Positions 28,601-36,408 of a stretch of DNA of 45,378 nucleotides are shown here, in pieces. Source of the DNA: Richelia sp. CSU_2_1 (GTDB lineage: Bacteria > Cyanobacteriota > Cyanobacteriia > Cyanobacteriales > Microcoleaceae); NCBI GenBank assembly GCA_012034575.1, contig JAAUPF010000036.1:1-45378 (forward strand), read 5' to 3'. The notes below the pieces were generated by a model. That model ran no database searches, was not told the origin of the DNA, and saw only the letters and a program-made list of their open reading frames with translations. The stretch's first letter is position 1. The number at the start of each line of letters is the position of its first letter. The position numbers were made by a program, and so were the translations under genes.

Positions 28601-29227
28601 ATCGCCCTTGATGCGATCGCTGTAAGCGTTGCCTAAATTATTTTGCAGCGCCGCCCACTGTTCGGGAAATTCCCTGCGGGTAAACACCCTGGCCACTGCT
28701 TCGTAACCGGCAATTTCGATTTCTAAATTATTCGCCCTGCTACCGAGGGGAAACCGCCCGATGGCGTTACTAGAGTTGCCGATTTGGGCTGCGATCGCCC
28801 TGGCTTGCGCGCGATCGTCTGCCATCGGCAGCAGGGCTGTTGCCCAGCGGCGCAGCAATTGCGCGAAGTTTTGGTCTAATTTATCTAAATTCGCCCGCAG
28901 CAGGGGATACAATTTTTGCGGGTCGGGGCTGCGCGCCCCTGCCTGCAATACTTCTGCTAAAAAAATCAGGTAGGCGATCGGACTTACTGCTAATTTTGAA
29001 TTGCTGCGGGCAACTTCTAGCGGTGCGATCGCCTTTTGCAAGAATTTTGATGCCTTCGTCAAACTTTCCCGCGTTAGTTCTGGCACTTCCAAATACAGCG
29101 TTTGCATCAATTCCGAGTCGATCGACTTCGGATCGGCACTCAAAACCAAGTTGATTCCTGAGTCTCCGGAGTGCTCCAGCAGCGCTCGGAGCATATTCAC
29201 ATCTGTATCGCCGCGCTGTTCGTTCAT
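25619..29227 (-). CDS. Large TPR-CHAT protein (caspase-like peptidase)
   Basis: A 1202-residue protein. Residues about 1-170 are helical and unassigned. About 170-620 hold some eight tandem TPR-like units of about 50 residues, each of the form AxxYQxALQVxTRxxxPxxWAxxQNNLGxAY with a DRAxNLE linker. A helical region follows. The last 330 residues form a CHAT domain with putative catalytic dyad His1021 (VHFAGSS) and Cys1066 (LSACETAGG) and the C-terminal GLLYAGASSVVSSLW core. CHAT proteases are relatives of caspases and separase; TPRs recognise partners. Cyanobacteria have many, with links to HetF-like differentiation, cell death and, in CRISPR-Csm, phage defence. No partner gene is visible here, so the role is open. 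Confidence 0.9.
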   Translation of the reverse strand: MNEQRGDTDVNMLRALLEHSGDSGINLVLSADPKSIDSELMQTLYLEVPELTRESLTKASKFLQKAIAPLEVARSNSKLAVSPIAYLIFLAEVLQAGARSPDPQKLYPLLRANLDKLDQNFAQLLRRWATALLPMADDRAQARAIAAQIGNSSNAIGRFPLGSRANNLEIEIAGYEAVARVFTRREFPEQWAALQNNLGNAYSDRIKGDRAQNLEQAIACFENALQVRTLQQYPEQWATLQNNLGSAWCDRLRGDPADNLEKAIACYQKALQVRTREASGREWASTQNNLGRAYSRRLAGDRAQNLEQAIGCYRNALQVYNRKSFPKRWATTQNNLANAFCDRLRGNRAENLEYAVNCYQRALQIRTREAFPLQWATTHSNLGRVFIDRVKGDRADNLEMAIGCYHNALQVYSQIKFPERWSSIQTYLGRAYNLRVRGDRADNLEMAISCYQNALLFCNRQKTPERWAMLCVYLGRALSEHLKGERNRNLRSAIACYQNALQVYTKHSAPERWAMLLTDLGRAFCELTDAEDSSHLQNAIACYHSAGQVYTRETYPHRWAQNLFYLGQAYCAQGDLLRAYNIFAAAVETVEFLRGEPIVDGLSPGDRPSTAKLKLTRTWTALYKSLVQVCLELGTAQPAYNAKALEYAERYKARSLIEMLAKCHLTPKGEISPALRAELEGLQLEIAAEQQQQEQRIPETRKVAIAPGDESQDLTASYLQPAYDFVHLNQLWQQLDGSIATEVNAIDPFFSLVRKVEPIEFKQIQELLPDENSAAIFWASLGEVLVAFVVIPGAEYPAVHLCSPENALALEGWAAEYFSAYAGQKGRWIDRLPARLNRLAVLLEIDRVVALVPEKCDRLIVVPHRFLHALPLHALPLGVSEGLEEVGGGFRILGGDRTNSDFDASDFSQSWSFGEVPAPDRYLTDRFGAGIRYAPNCQLLRLKQAARNAAAGRYRPRLQQLLAVRAAIRDSLYNNIEVSHISQFFPVAEVLSHKLATKQTVSSAIATNNYTGPLQQKKCVHFAGSSLLNLAHPLKSAVFLNNEFLSLEEILNLDFRQLFLVTLSACETAGGGVSNGGDFVSLPAGLLYAGASSVVSSLWKVSDVSSLLLVGKFYENLGQFPKLQVGDVAIALNDAQKWLRELTGEELEALLADFQPQISQTFDLLSPSYRLIAEASLQQIRNRKPYPFANPYYWAAFTAAGV

Positions 29228-29613
29228 CGTGATTTCGCCGAACTGTTAACGATCGCTGCCTCCGTGAAGCCCATTAAAGCAGGAACCAAGAGCTAATACT
29301 ATTATTTTGCGCGTCCGTTTTCGGTAAAAGCAATATATCTGTTGCATGAATCTTGGCTGTTAGAGGGAAATCGCAGTTGGATAGTTTGCGATTTTGGCAC
29401 GAAATATATAGCCTTTCTCGGTAATATGAGGTACATCGCGGGGGTCGGTAATTGGTAATTGGTAATTGGTAATTGCCGGATTGGTAATTTGAGATCGAGT
29501 AGTTCAAGGCTATTGTTTCTCTCGCTCCAAACGGCGCACCGCAGCATTACCCATTCCCTCTTTAAAAGATCGACCCGCCCTGACAGCATCGCTGGTGGCG
29601 GGTCTCAGTGAAA
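29228..29613. repeat. Intergenic region with GGTAATT heptamers
   Basis: No gene seen. Four perfect GGTAATT units lie at 29447-29474, followed by a partial fifth at about 29482. This is the reverse complement of the array at 25532-25594. Confidence 0.75.
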
Positions 29614-30885
29614 TTACCGTTTTGCTGCAGTAGCAATTGCTGCTTCTACAGCAGCCAGAGCCCGATCGACTTCAGTAGCGGAAACAATTAGCGGCGGGAC
29701 GAATCTGAGCACTTTCGGCCCTGCGGGTACTAACAAAACTCCAGCTTCGATCGCGGATTTGACGATATCGCTAGATGTGAGTTCGATGTCGGCTTGCAGT
29801 TCCATACCGTTAATTAAACCCCAGCCGCGCACTTCGGCGATGATGTTGGGGTATTTAGCTGCAATCTCGTTGAGTCCCGCCCTCAATTGTTCGCCCCGTT
29901 CCCGCACGTTTTCCAGCAGATTTTCCTTTTCCAAAGTTTGGCACACGGCCAAAGCTACGGCGCAGGCGAAGGGATTGCCGCCGAAGGTGCTGGCGTGGCT
30001 TCCGGCTTCAAATACATCGCAGTGAGATTTGCACAGCATAGCGCCGATCGGGATGCCACCGCCGAGTCCTTTGGCGGAGGTAAAAATATCCGGTTCGATG
30101 CCGAGGTTTTCGTAGCCCCAGTGTTTGCCACTGCGTCCCATCCCGACTTGCACTTCGTCGAGAATCAGCAAAATCCCTTTTTCGTCGCAAATTTCGCGAA
30201 TTCGCTGGAAGTAAGCGAGATCTCCGGGGCGAACTCCGCCTTCGCCTTGCAGCGCTTCTAGCATGATGGCAGCTACTTGGCGTTCGTCTTTATCTAACTC
30301 GGCGATCGCGCTTTCGATCGCGGCTGTGTCATTGTAGGGTACGTAGTGAAATCCCGGCACCAACGGGCTAAAGCCCTTTTGATACTTCGGCTGTCCCGTT
30401 GCAGTAACCGTTGCCAGCGTCCGCCCGTGGAAACTAGCATGAGCGGTAATGACGATCGGATTGGCAATCTTTAATTTTTCGTGGGCGTATTTGCGGGCTA
30501 GTTTAATTGCACCTTCGTTGGCTTCGGCACCCGAGTTGCAAAAGAAGGCTCGATCGGCGCAAGAATGCTCTACCAGCCACTTTGCCAGCTCGCCCTGTAC
30601 GGGGATATAGTACAGGTTGGAAACGTGGTGCAGGGTCTGAATTTGCTGGGTAACGGCTGCGATCAGGGCGGGGTGGGCGTGTCCCAGAGTGCAGGTAGCA
30701 ATGCCGGCGACAAAATCGAGATATTCCCGACCTTCAGTATCCCAGACGCGACAGCCTTCGCCCCGTTCTAGAGCGATATTAAAGCGTCCGTAGGTTGACA
30801 TGACATAGGCGTCGAAGCTTTCGGTACTGAAGGGACTGGCTGCTATTTCCACTAACGGTTCTTTCAGTAAAGTTTCTGGACTCAC
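29614..30885 (-). CDS. argD: Acetylornithine aminotransferase (class III PLP enzyme)
   Basis: A 423-residue class III aminotransferase. The GTG start at 30885 is preceded by GAGGAG with 7-bp spacing. The family landmarks are VAGIATCTLGHAHP, FFCNSGAEANEGAIKLARKY, ILDEVQVGMGRSGKHW and SAKGLGGGIPIGAM, whose Lys binds pyridoxal phosphate. ArgD converts N-acetylglutamate semialdehyde to N2-acetylornithine in arginine synthesis, using glutamate. A succinylornithine or GABA aminotransferase role is less likely for a cyanobacterium. The N-terminal 20 residues (LLKEPLVEIAASPFSTESFD) are an extension common in cyanobacterial ArgD. It is not in an operon with its neighbours. Confidence 0.88.
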   Translation of the reverse strand: MSPETLLKEPLVEIAASPFSTESFDAYVMSTYGRFNIALERGEGCRVWDTEGREYLDFVAGIATCTLGHAHPALIAAVTQQIQTLHHVSNLYYIPVQGELAKWLVEHSCADRAFFCNSGAEANEGAIKLARKYAHEKLKIANPIVITAHASFHGRTLATVTATGQPKYQKGFSPLVPGFHYVPYNDTAAIESAIAELDKDERQVAAIMLEALQGEGGVRPGDLAYFQRIREICDEKGILLILDEVQVGMGRSGKHWGYENLGIEPDIFTSAKGLGGGIPIGAMLCKSHCDVFEAGSHASTFGGNPFACAVALAVCQTLEKENLLENVRERGEQLRAGLNEIAAKYPNIIAEVRGWGLINGMELQADIELTSSDIVKSAIEAGVLLVPAGPKVLRFVPPLIVSATEVDRALAAVEAAIATAAKR

Positions 30886-31255
30886 GAATTTCTCCTCAAA
30901 TAGTTGAGAGTTGATAGTTGATAGTTGGCAGTTGACAGCGATTGTCTGTTGGCTGTTTCGTAATTGTCCGCTGTTGGTCTATCTATTGTCCACTGTTTCA
31001 GAATTGTCTGCTGTCAGTCTGTCCGTTTTAGGCTGTTATGGTAGGGATTTAAATCTAAGCATCAAAGCAATGTGCAGAAACAGCGGGGGTTAAAAACCAT
31101 TACTATTTGGTCGGGAACCGGGTTTGTTGGCGAAAATCCTGCACCCGCGCCTGCAGGTTCGATAAAAAATCCAGTGTCTTTGGGTTGATGCGATCGGGAC
31201 TGTTTTGTCATAAAATCGTAACAGCCAAAGCAATTAATTCCCGATCGATCTACTG
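30886..31255. other. Intergenic region between argD and rca
   Basis: 370 bp between divergent genes, expected to hold both promoters. It contains short AGTTGAT/AGTTGGC heptamers at about 30902-30936, repeated GTCTGTT/GTCCGCTGTT-like phrases to about 31040, and a small CCTGCA/TGCAGG hairpin at about 31139-31158. No defined promoter or regulator site recognised. Confidence 0.4.
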
Positions 31256-32545
31256 ATGAGTTATTACATTTCTCCGACATTTCTCGATAAAGTTGCGGTA
31301 CACGTAACCAAGAACTTTTTAAATTTACCGGGGGTAAGAGTTCCGTTAATTTTGGGAATTCACGGCCGCAAAGGAGAAGGCAAAACTTTTCAATGCGAAC
31401 TGGTTTTCCAGCGGATGGGTTTTGAACCGGTGATGATATCTGGCGGCGAATTGGAAAGTCCCGATGCCGGAGATCCTTCCCGTTTAATTCGCTTGCGCTA
31501 TCGCGAAGCTGCGGAACAAATTCGAGTGCGCGGCGAAATGTGCGCGATTTTTATTAACGATTTAGATGCGGGTGCCGGTAGGTTTGATTCTACTACTCAA
31601 TATACAGTAAATACTCAGATGGTAAATGCCACTCTGATGAATATTGCCGACAATCCAACTAACGTGCAGTTACCGGGAAGTTATGACGATACTCCGCTGC
31701 ATCGAGTGCCGATTATTGTAACGGGAAATGACTTTGCTACTTTGTACGCGCCGCTGATTCGCGACGGGCGGATGGAAAAGTTTTATTGGGAACCGAGCCG
31801 CGATGATAAAATCGGGATTGTTGGAGGTATTTTTGAGTCGGACAGATTGTCGAAAGCCGATATTGTAGCGTTGGTTGACAATTTTTCGGGACAGTCGATC
31901 GACTTTTTTAGTGCATTGCGATCGCGCATTTATGACGAACAGGTTCGCGAGTTCATCCACAAAATCGGCATCGAAAAAGTTTCTAAACGTTTGGTCAACA
32001 GTTTGGAAAGCCAGCCGGATTTTGCCAACCCGAATTTCAGTCTCGCTCATTTAGTAGAAATGGGCAACTTGATGGTCGGGCAACAAAAGCGGATTCAAGA
32101 AATGCGCTTAGTCGATGAATACAATCAATCGCGCTTGTTCAATCTGAAAACACCGGAAAAAGTTACTGCCGAATTTCCGGCACAAGTTCCGACTCAAAGT
32201 CAGTTAAACGACCCGTCGTCTAAATATTATAAAGCTTATGCGGCACCCGCTGCTGAAGTTGGTAACGGTCATGTTTCCCGGCTGAGTTCTGAGGTATTGG
32301 AACAAGTGCAGCAGTTGTTAGCGCAAGGCTGTAAAATCGGCATGGAATATGCAGACAACCGCCGATTTAAAACTGGTTCGTGGCAAAGTTGTGCGACAAT
32401 TCAAACAGCGCAAGAAAAGGAAGTTGTGGCATCTGTGGAAACTTGTTTGGCGGAACACGAAGGCGAATACGTGCGCTTGATTGGCATCGATCCGAAAGCG
32501 AAGCGGCGGGTAGTAGAAACGATCGTTCAGCGACCGAATAGTTAG
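31256..32545 (+). CDS. rca: RuBisCO activase with C-terminal small-subunit-like domain
   Basis: A 429-residue AAA+ protein. Walker [12 protein letters not shown] and Walker [11 protein letters not shown] are clear, followed by the activase-specific [23 protein letters not shown] and pore-loop region. Residues about 340-425 match the small-subunit-like (SSUL) domain of cyanobacterial activases, beginning [18 protein letters not shown] and including [15 protein letters not shown]. Rca uses ATP to remove inhibitory sugar phosphates from RuBisCO; in cyanobacteria the SSUL domain recruits it into carboxysomes. It stands alone, not next to rbcLXS. No strong ribosome binding site. The stop codon overlaps the start of a 78-bp dispersed repeat. 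Confidence 0.93.
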   Translation: MSYYISPTFLDKVAVHVTKNFLNLPGVRVPLILGIHGRKGEGKTFQCELVFQRMGFEPVMISGGELESPDAGDPSRLIRLRYREAAEQIRVRGEMCAIFINDLDAGAGRFDSTTQYTVNTQMVNATLMNIADNPTNVQLPGSYDDTPLHRVPIIVTGNDFATLYAPLIRDGRMEKFYWEPSRDDKIGIVGGIFESDRLSKADIVALVDNFSGQSIDFFSALRSRIYDEQVREFIHKIGIEKVSKRLVNSLESQPDFANPNFSLAHLVEMGNLMVGQQKRIQEMRLVDEYNQSRLFNLKTPEKVTAEFPAQVPTQSQLNDPSSKYYKAYAAPAAEVGNGHVSRLSSEVLEQVQQLLAQGCKIGMEYADNRRFKTGSWQSCATIQTAQEKEVVASVETCLAEHEGEYVRLIGIDPKAKRRVVETIVQRPNS

Positions 32546-32618
32546 GGCTTGCCCAAAAGAAGTCCGATCGTAGAATCAGCTTGTGTTTCAATCTTTTTGG
32601 TACAGGTATCGAGTGCAA
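32541..32618 (+). repeat. 78-bp dispersed repeat, copy B
   Basis: Same length as copy A at 19855-19932 with 66 of 78 identical bases, in the same orientation. Like copy A, it begins at the stop codon of the preceding gene, here rca. Confidence 0.8.
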
Positions 32619-32675
32619 TAGCTACAAAGAAAGGGAACTCTTAATACCAATTTTTTATGAGGCCCCGTAGAATTC

Positions 32676-32742
32676 GATCCCCCCTAACCCCCCTTAGGAA
32701 GGGGGGAACAAGATTCTTCTCAAAGTCCCCCTTCTTAAGGGA
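32676..32742. repeat. C/G-rich palindromic dispersed repeat
   Basis: A run of GATCCCCCC...CCCCCCTT AGG AAGGGGGG (hairpin 32688-32706, perfect 8-bp stem) is followed by TCCCCCTTCTTAAGG. This is a widespread type of cyanobacterial intergenic palindrome. It lies in the gene-free stretch 32619-33434, where I see no other gene. Confidence 0.65.
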
Positions 32743-33116
32743 AGCCACTGCGATCTTGGGAGGCAGTGGGGTAAAAAATCTCTGAATTTACGCTCTCTGG
32801 TAGGCGGGGAAAATCGGAAAACCATAGCACTCAAATATCGTACAAAACTGTAGCAAAAGTGTCTATTCCCTATTCCCTGTTGCCTATTCCCTATAGAACT
32901 CAAATATACCGGGACAATTCAAACTCCTGCCCTGTATGGATTCTGGTGTTACTACCAGTACCCGATCGAATCATCGGGAATCTTAAGCTGAAAAATTAAT
33001 TCTGCCGTCGCGCAAAATAGGCAAACAGGTTTTACTTTTTTCAAAGTAACAAAATCGGGTTTACATCCGGGTTAAATACCTCCGATCCCTGCCTACCTTC
33101 ACCCCCTAAAAGCTTC

Positions 33117-33192
33117 CTTAAGAAAATCTTAAGAAAATATAACGAATACTCATCAATCTTAGTATTGACTTACTTGGTTAGCTTTTGATACT
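33117..33192 (+). promoter_or_regulatory. Candidate promoter and 11-bp tandem repeat upstream of the RiPP precursor
   Basis: CTTAAGAAAAT occurs twice back to back (33117-33127, 33128-33138), a spacing of one helical turn that suits an OmpR/PhoB-type response regulator. After 26 bp comes TTGACT (33165-33170) and, 16 bp later, GATACT (33187-33192), a fair sigma-70 pair. The predicted leader to the precursor start is about 235 nt. No experiment supports this. Confidence 0.4.
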
Positions 33193-33434
33193 GTTAGTTC
33201 TCAAGACAAGTTTCAAAAAACTCACGCAACAAAAGTTCGGTATAATAAAAAAGATTGAGTCCTCGCTTTCTCCCAAAACATCAAAGCGCTGAGAGTGTTT
33301 GGTGGATAGCCAGCGCAGGGGATTTGTGCTTGACAATATACCGCATGAGTTGCAGTTGAATTTGAACTTTGTGGAAAATCAGCGTGGAAAATTAGCTCAC
33401 TACAAGCTCGCAGTTTAAAGCGAAAGGGGAAACT

Positions 33435-33773
33435 ATGCAATTACTCCAAGAGCATAAAGCATTTAGCAAGGTCTTGTCAAAAATGATTGCCCAATCTTGG
33501 TGCGATCCGACTTTTAAACAAGAGTTCATCAACAATCCTGAAAGCAAATTTGCAGCAGCAGGAGTGATGATTCCCGAGAATGTCAACCTGCAATTAGATC
33601 CCTCAGCCTGCGGCAATTTGAAGATCGAACAAATTTTTGACGAGCTGAACAACTCTCCCGCATTTACCTACACGGTTCCCCTCGCTGCCAAAGCGGGCGA
33701 TGTTGCAGAAGAAAATTTAACAGCGTGGACTGGAAAAGGAGAAATTCCACTAATTCCAGGCTCTTGCTGCTAA
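33435..33773 (+). CDS. RiPP (TOMM) precursor with nitrile-hydratase-like leader
   Basis: A 112-residue peptide with good GAAAGGGG ribosome binding site. It carries the NHLP leader pattern related to nitrile hydratase alpha subunits: QSWCDPTFKQEFINNPESKFAAAGVMIPE (in part) and later FTYTVPLAAKAGD...EENLTAW. NHLP leaders are known from azole/azoline-modified peptides and proteusins. The rest is a short tail, GKGEIPLIPGSCC, ending Ser110-Cys111-Cys112, the only residues at the end that a cyclodehydratase could turn into azoles. No double-glycine cleavage site is obvious. Its position directly before a YcaO gene supports the precursor role. It is not a real nitrile hydratase: too short and missing the metal centre. 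Confidence 0.78.
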   Translation: MQLLQEHKAFSKVLSKMIAQSWCDPTFKQEFINNPESKFAAAGVMIPENVNLQLDPSACGNLKIEQIFDELNNSPAFTYTVPLAAKAGDVAEENLTAWTGKGEIPLIPGSCC

Positions 33774-33835
33774 TTCGATCGCCCGCAATTTAGGTGCAAT
33801 TTTTTTAGCAGTTTTCTCAAGGGAGAATGGCACCG

Positions 33836-33875
33836 AATAAAGCAGAAAAATAGTGCACGATTTTTCTGCTTTATT
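33836..33875 (+). terminator. 15-bp hairpin between precursor and YcaO gene
   Basis: AATAAAGCAGAAAAA (33836-33850) pairs perfectly with TTTTTCTGCTTTATT (33861-33875) around a 10-nt loop, with further T residues after it. It may act as an attenuator, keeping precursor message in excess of the enzyme messages. The stem is AT-rich, so termination strength is uncertain; mRNA protection is an alternative. Confidence 0.6.
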
Positions 33876-33939
33876 TTCAAACTACAGCTTTGCTCGCACA
33901 AATTGGCACCGAGAATCAGCTTCTACCGCATTAAGGGGA

Positions 33940-36198
33940 ATGCTCAAAAAACCACAATTTAAACGCTGTTTTCATTTAGAAACAGTTGAATCAGAAGGCG
34001 TCTTTCTGTTATCCGAGCAAGACGCTTTTTTTCTTGGAGACCGGATTTACCAGGAGTTAATACCTGCGATCGACGGTATCAATACTGCAGATGAAATAGT
34101 CGATAAACTAGAAGATAGAATTCCGGCAGCAGAAATTTACTACGCTCTCATGCAGATGGAGCGCAAAGGCTATATTGTCGAAGCTGACAGCTCTTTACCG
34201 GAGGAAGCAGCCGCTTTTTGGGAAGGGTTGAATGCCAGCCGCGACGCCAAACACCGCCTCCAAACAACCAAAGTAGCTGTCAGGGCGATCGGCAATCTCA
34301 TTTCCGACAAAATCTTCGATCGATTAATTCACAATTTAGAGTCGATCGGCATTCAAGTAGCGGAATTCGGAGACATCGAAATTGTTCTGACAGACGACTA
34401 CCTCCAACCAGATTTAGATGCTTTCAACCAAAAAGCATTGCAGTCCGATCGCCCTTGGATGCTAGTCAAACCCGTCGGCCAAGTTATTTGGCTCGGCCCC
34501 ATATTGCATCCCGGCAAAACGGCCTGCTGGGAATGTTTAGCTAAACGCCTGCGAGACAATCGCCCTGTTGAGAGTTTTATTCAAAAACGCCTCAACATTG
34601 CCACAGCTTTTCCCACTTCCAAACCAGTTTTACCGACGACGGTGCAAACTGCATTGAGCCTCGCTGCAACCGAAATAGCCAAGTGGATTGTTACAGGAGA
34701 AAACCAGCAACTAACGGGACAAATTATTACCTTAGACACGCAAACTCTTGACAAACAAACTCACGTTGTTCTCAAGCGGCCGCAGTGTAAAAGTTGCGGC
34801 AATCCCGAATACTGGTTGCCCCGAAATCCCGTACCCGTTGTTCTCGAAAGCCGGAAAAAAAATTTCACGGCCGACGGCGGGCACCGCAGTTCTTCTCCGG
34901 AAGCCACTATCAAAAAGTACGGACATCAAATCAGTTCGATCGCGGGTGTAGTTCGGGCCCTAGTCCCGCTACCGTCACGAGGCACAGATTTAACGCCCAA
35001 CTACGTAGCCGGACACAACTTTGCGATGATGTCCGACAGTTTGTACTTTTTGCGCGAAAACGTCCGTGGCCAAAGCGGGGGGAAAGGCAAAACCGACGCC
35101 CAAGCCAAAGCTAGCGGATTTTGCGAGGCTATAGAACGTTATTCCGGCGTATTTCAGGGCTACGAAATTCGGAAAACCGCCTCCTATCTCGACATGGGAG
35201 AAGCGGCGGTGCACCCCTACGAGTGCATGATGTTCAGCGATTGGCAGTACGAAAACCGCGCTGCATGGAACGATACGTGCGATCGGCCTCAAATAGTCCC
35301 AGAACCCTTTGACGAAACCAGAAAAATTGAGTGGACTCCCCTGTGGTCTTTAACTCACCAAACCTGGAAATATTTGCCAACAAGTTATTGCTATTACGGC
35401 TACCAGTCAGGAGACAAACCTTTTTGCATTGCCAACTCCAACGGCTGCGCTGCGGGCAATAATTTAGAAGAAGCAATTTTGCAAGGGTTTATGGAATTAG
35501 CCGAACGCGATGCCGTTTCTATCTGGTGGTACAACCGGATTCAAAGACCGGCAGTCGATTTAGAAACTTTTGGCGATCGGTATTTTCAAGACCTGAAAGC
35601 TTACTACCAAAGCATCGATCGATCGCTCTGGGTTATAGACATCACCTGCGATTTGAACGTTCCGACTTTTGCGGCAATTTCGGCAAGAACAGACAAATTA
35701 TTTGAAGATATTCTTTACGGTTTCGGAGCTCATTTCGATCCAAAAATTGCCGTCAACCGGGCGCTCACTGAGGTCAACCAATGCCTTCCCGCAGTTTCTG
35801 GAACTAACGCAGAGGGCAGTGTGAAATATCCAGAAGCCGACAAATTAGCTAGTTCTTGGTGGAAGACAGCAACGCTGAAAAATCAGCCTTATTTAGTTCC
35901 CGATTCGAGAGTCAAACCTAAAACTTATGCCGACTTTACCCAGCTAGCCAGCGACGACATCAAAACCGATGTTATGACTTGCGTCGAAATCGCTCAAAAA
36001 CTGGGAATGGAAGTCTTAGTTTTAGAGCAAACTCGTCCCGATATCGGACTGAATGTTGCCCGAGTTGTCGTTCCCGGACTGCGAATGTTTTGGAAAAGAT
36101 TGGGGCCCGGTCGCCTTTATGACGTGCCGGTTAAATTGGGTTGGCTGGCTGCACCTTTACCGGAAGCACAACTCAATCCGTTTCCAATTTGGTTCTAA
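33940..36198 (+). CDS. Fused TOMM leader-binding/E1-like and YcaO cyclodehydratase
   Basis: A 752-residue fusion. I prefer the ATG at 33940 (MLKKPQFKRCFHLE) over the GTG at 33853, which lies in the hairpin loop; relatives start at this point. The N-terminal part (about 1-80) is a peptide-recognition winged-helix-like region, about 80-280 an Ocin-ThiF-like C protein with paired zinc cysteines (CWEC and CKSC), and about 300-750 a YcaO domain with SGFCEAIERYSG and EAILQGFMELAERDA, the ATP-binding Glu/Arg motifs. The C-terminus, EAQLNPFPIWF, is only partly like the PxPxP tail of azoline-forming YcaOs. It should use ATP to cyclise Cys/Ser/Thr of the precursor into azolines. Confidence 0.88.
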   Translation: MLKKPQFKRCFHLETVESEGVFLLSEQDAFFLGDRIYQELIPAIDGINTADEIVDKLEDRIPAAEIYYALMQMERKGYIVEADSSLPEEAAAFWEGLNASRDAKHRLQTTKVAVRAIGNLISDKIFDRLIHNLESIGIQVAEFGDIEIVLTDDYLQPDLDAFNQKALQSDRPWMLVKPVGQVIWLGPILHPGKTACWECLAKRLRDNRPVESFIQKRLNIATAFPTSKPVLPTTVQTALSLAATEIAKWIVTGENQQLTGQIITLDTQTLDKQTHVVLKRPQCKSCGNPEYWLPRNPVPVVLESRKKNFTADGGHRSSSPEATIKKYGHQISSIAGVVRALVPLPSRGTDLTPNYVAGHNFAMMSDSLYFLRENVRGQSGGKGKTDAQAKASGFCEAIERYSGVFQGYEIRKTASYLDMGEAAVHPYECMMFSDWQYENRAAWNDTCDRPQIVPEPFDETRKIEWTPLWSLTHQTWKYLPTSYCYYGYQSGDKPFCIANSNGCAAGNNLEEAILQGFMELAERDAVSIWWYNRIQRPAVDLETFGDRYFQDLKAYYQSIDRSLWVIDITCDLNVPTFAAISARTDKLFEDILYGFGAHFDPKIAVNRALTEVNQCLPAVSGTNAEGSVKYPEADKLASSWWKTATLKNQPYLVPDSRVKPKTYADFTQLASDDIKTDVMTCVEIAQKLGMEVLVLEQTRPDIGLNVARVVVPGLRMFWKRLGPGRLYDVPVKLGWLAAPLPEAQLNPFPIWF

Positions 36199-36200
36199 AA

Positions 36201-36245
36201 CAGTTGACAGTTGACAGTTGACAGTTGACAGTTGACAGTTGACAG
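36201..36245. repeat. STRR heptamer array CAGTTGA, six units
   Basis: Six CAGTTGA units plus three bases start three bases after the stop codon of the YcaO gene. A shorter CTATCAA array precedes the amidohydrolase at about 36346-36368. Confidence 0.88.
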
Positions 36246-36408
36246 CGAAAACATTTCGATCGAAACCCAACCCGCAAAACTTTTCGCCGGTTTGTAGTGA
36301 GGACTTCAGTCCGCATTCAACCGATCGCGAGCGGGGATGCTCGCACTATCAACTATCAACTATCAACTCTTCCTTCTGCCTTCTGATGACTCACAAAAGG
36401 GAAAATTA

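Noticed and set aside
27705..28611. Several long overlapping reading frames within the TPR region of the CHAT gene on both strands
   Set aside because: They are shadows of the repeated, GC-rich TPR units; no known motif is seen and the CHAT frame explains the sequence.
33435..33773. True nitrile hydratase alpha subunit
   Set aside because: Only the leader-like part is present, the catalytic metal-binding Cys cluster is missing, and no beta subunit gene lies nearby.
33853..33939. GTG start 29 codons upstream for the YcaO fusion
   Set aside because: The GTG is in the loop of a perfect hairpin, has no ribosome binding site, and the extra residues are not like the family; ATG at 33940 fits better.
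36337..36408. Upstream extension of the amidohydrolase
   Set aside because: The extension reads through CTATCAA heptamers; the ATG at 36409 has a better ribosome binding site and matches the family start.
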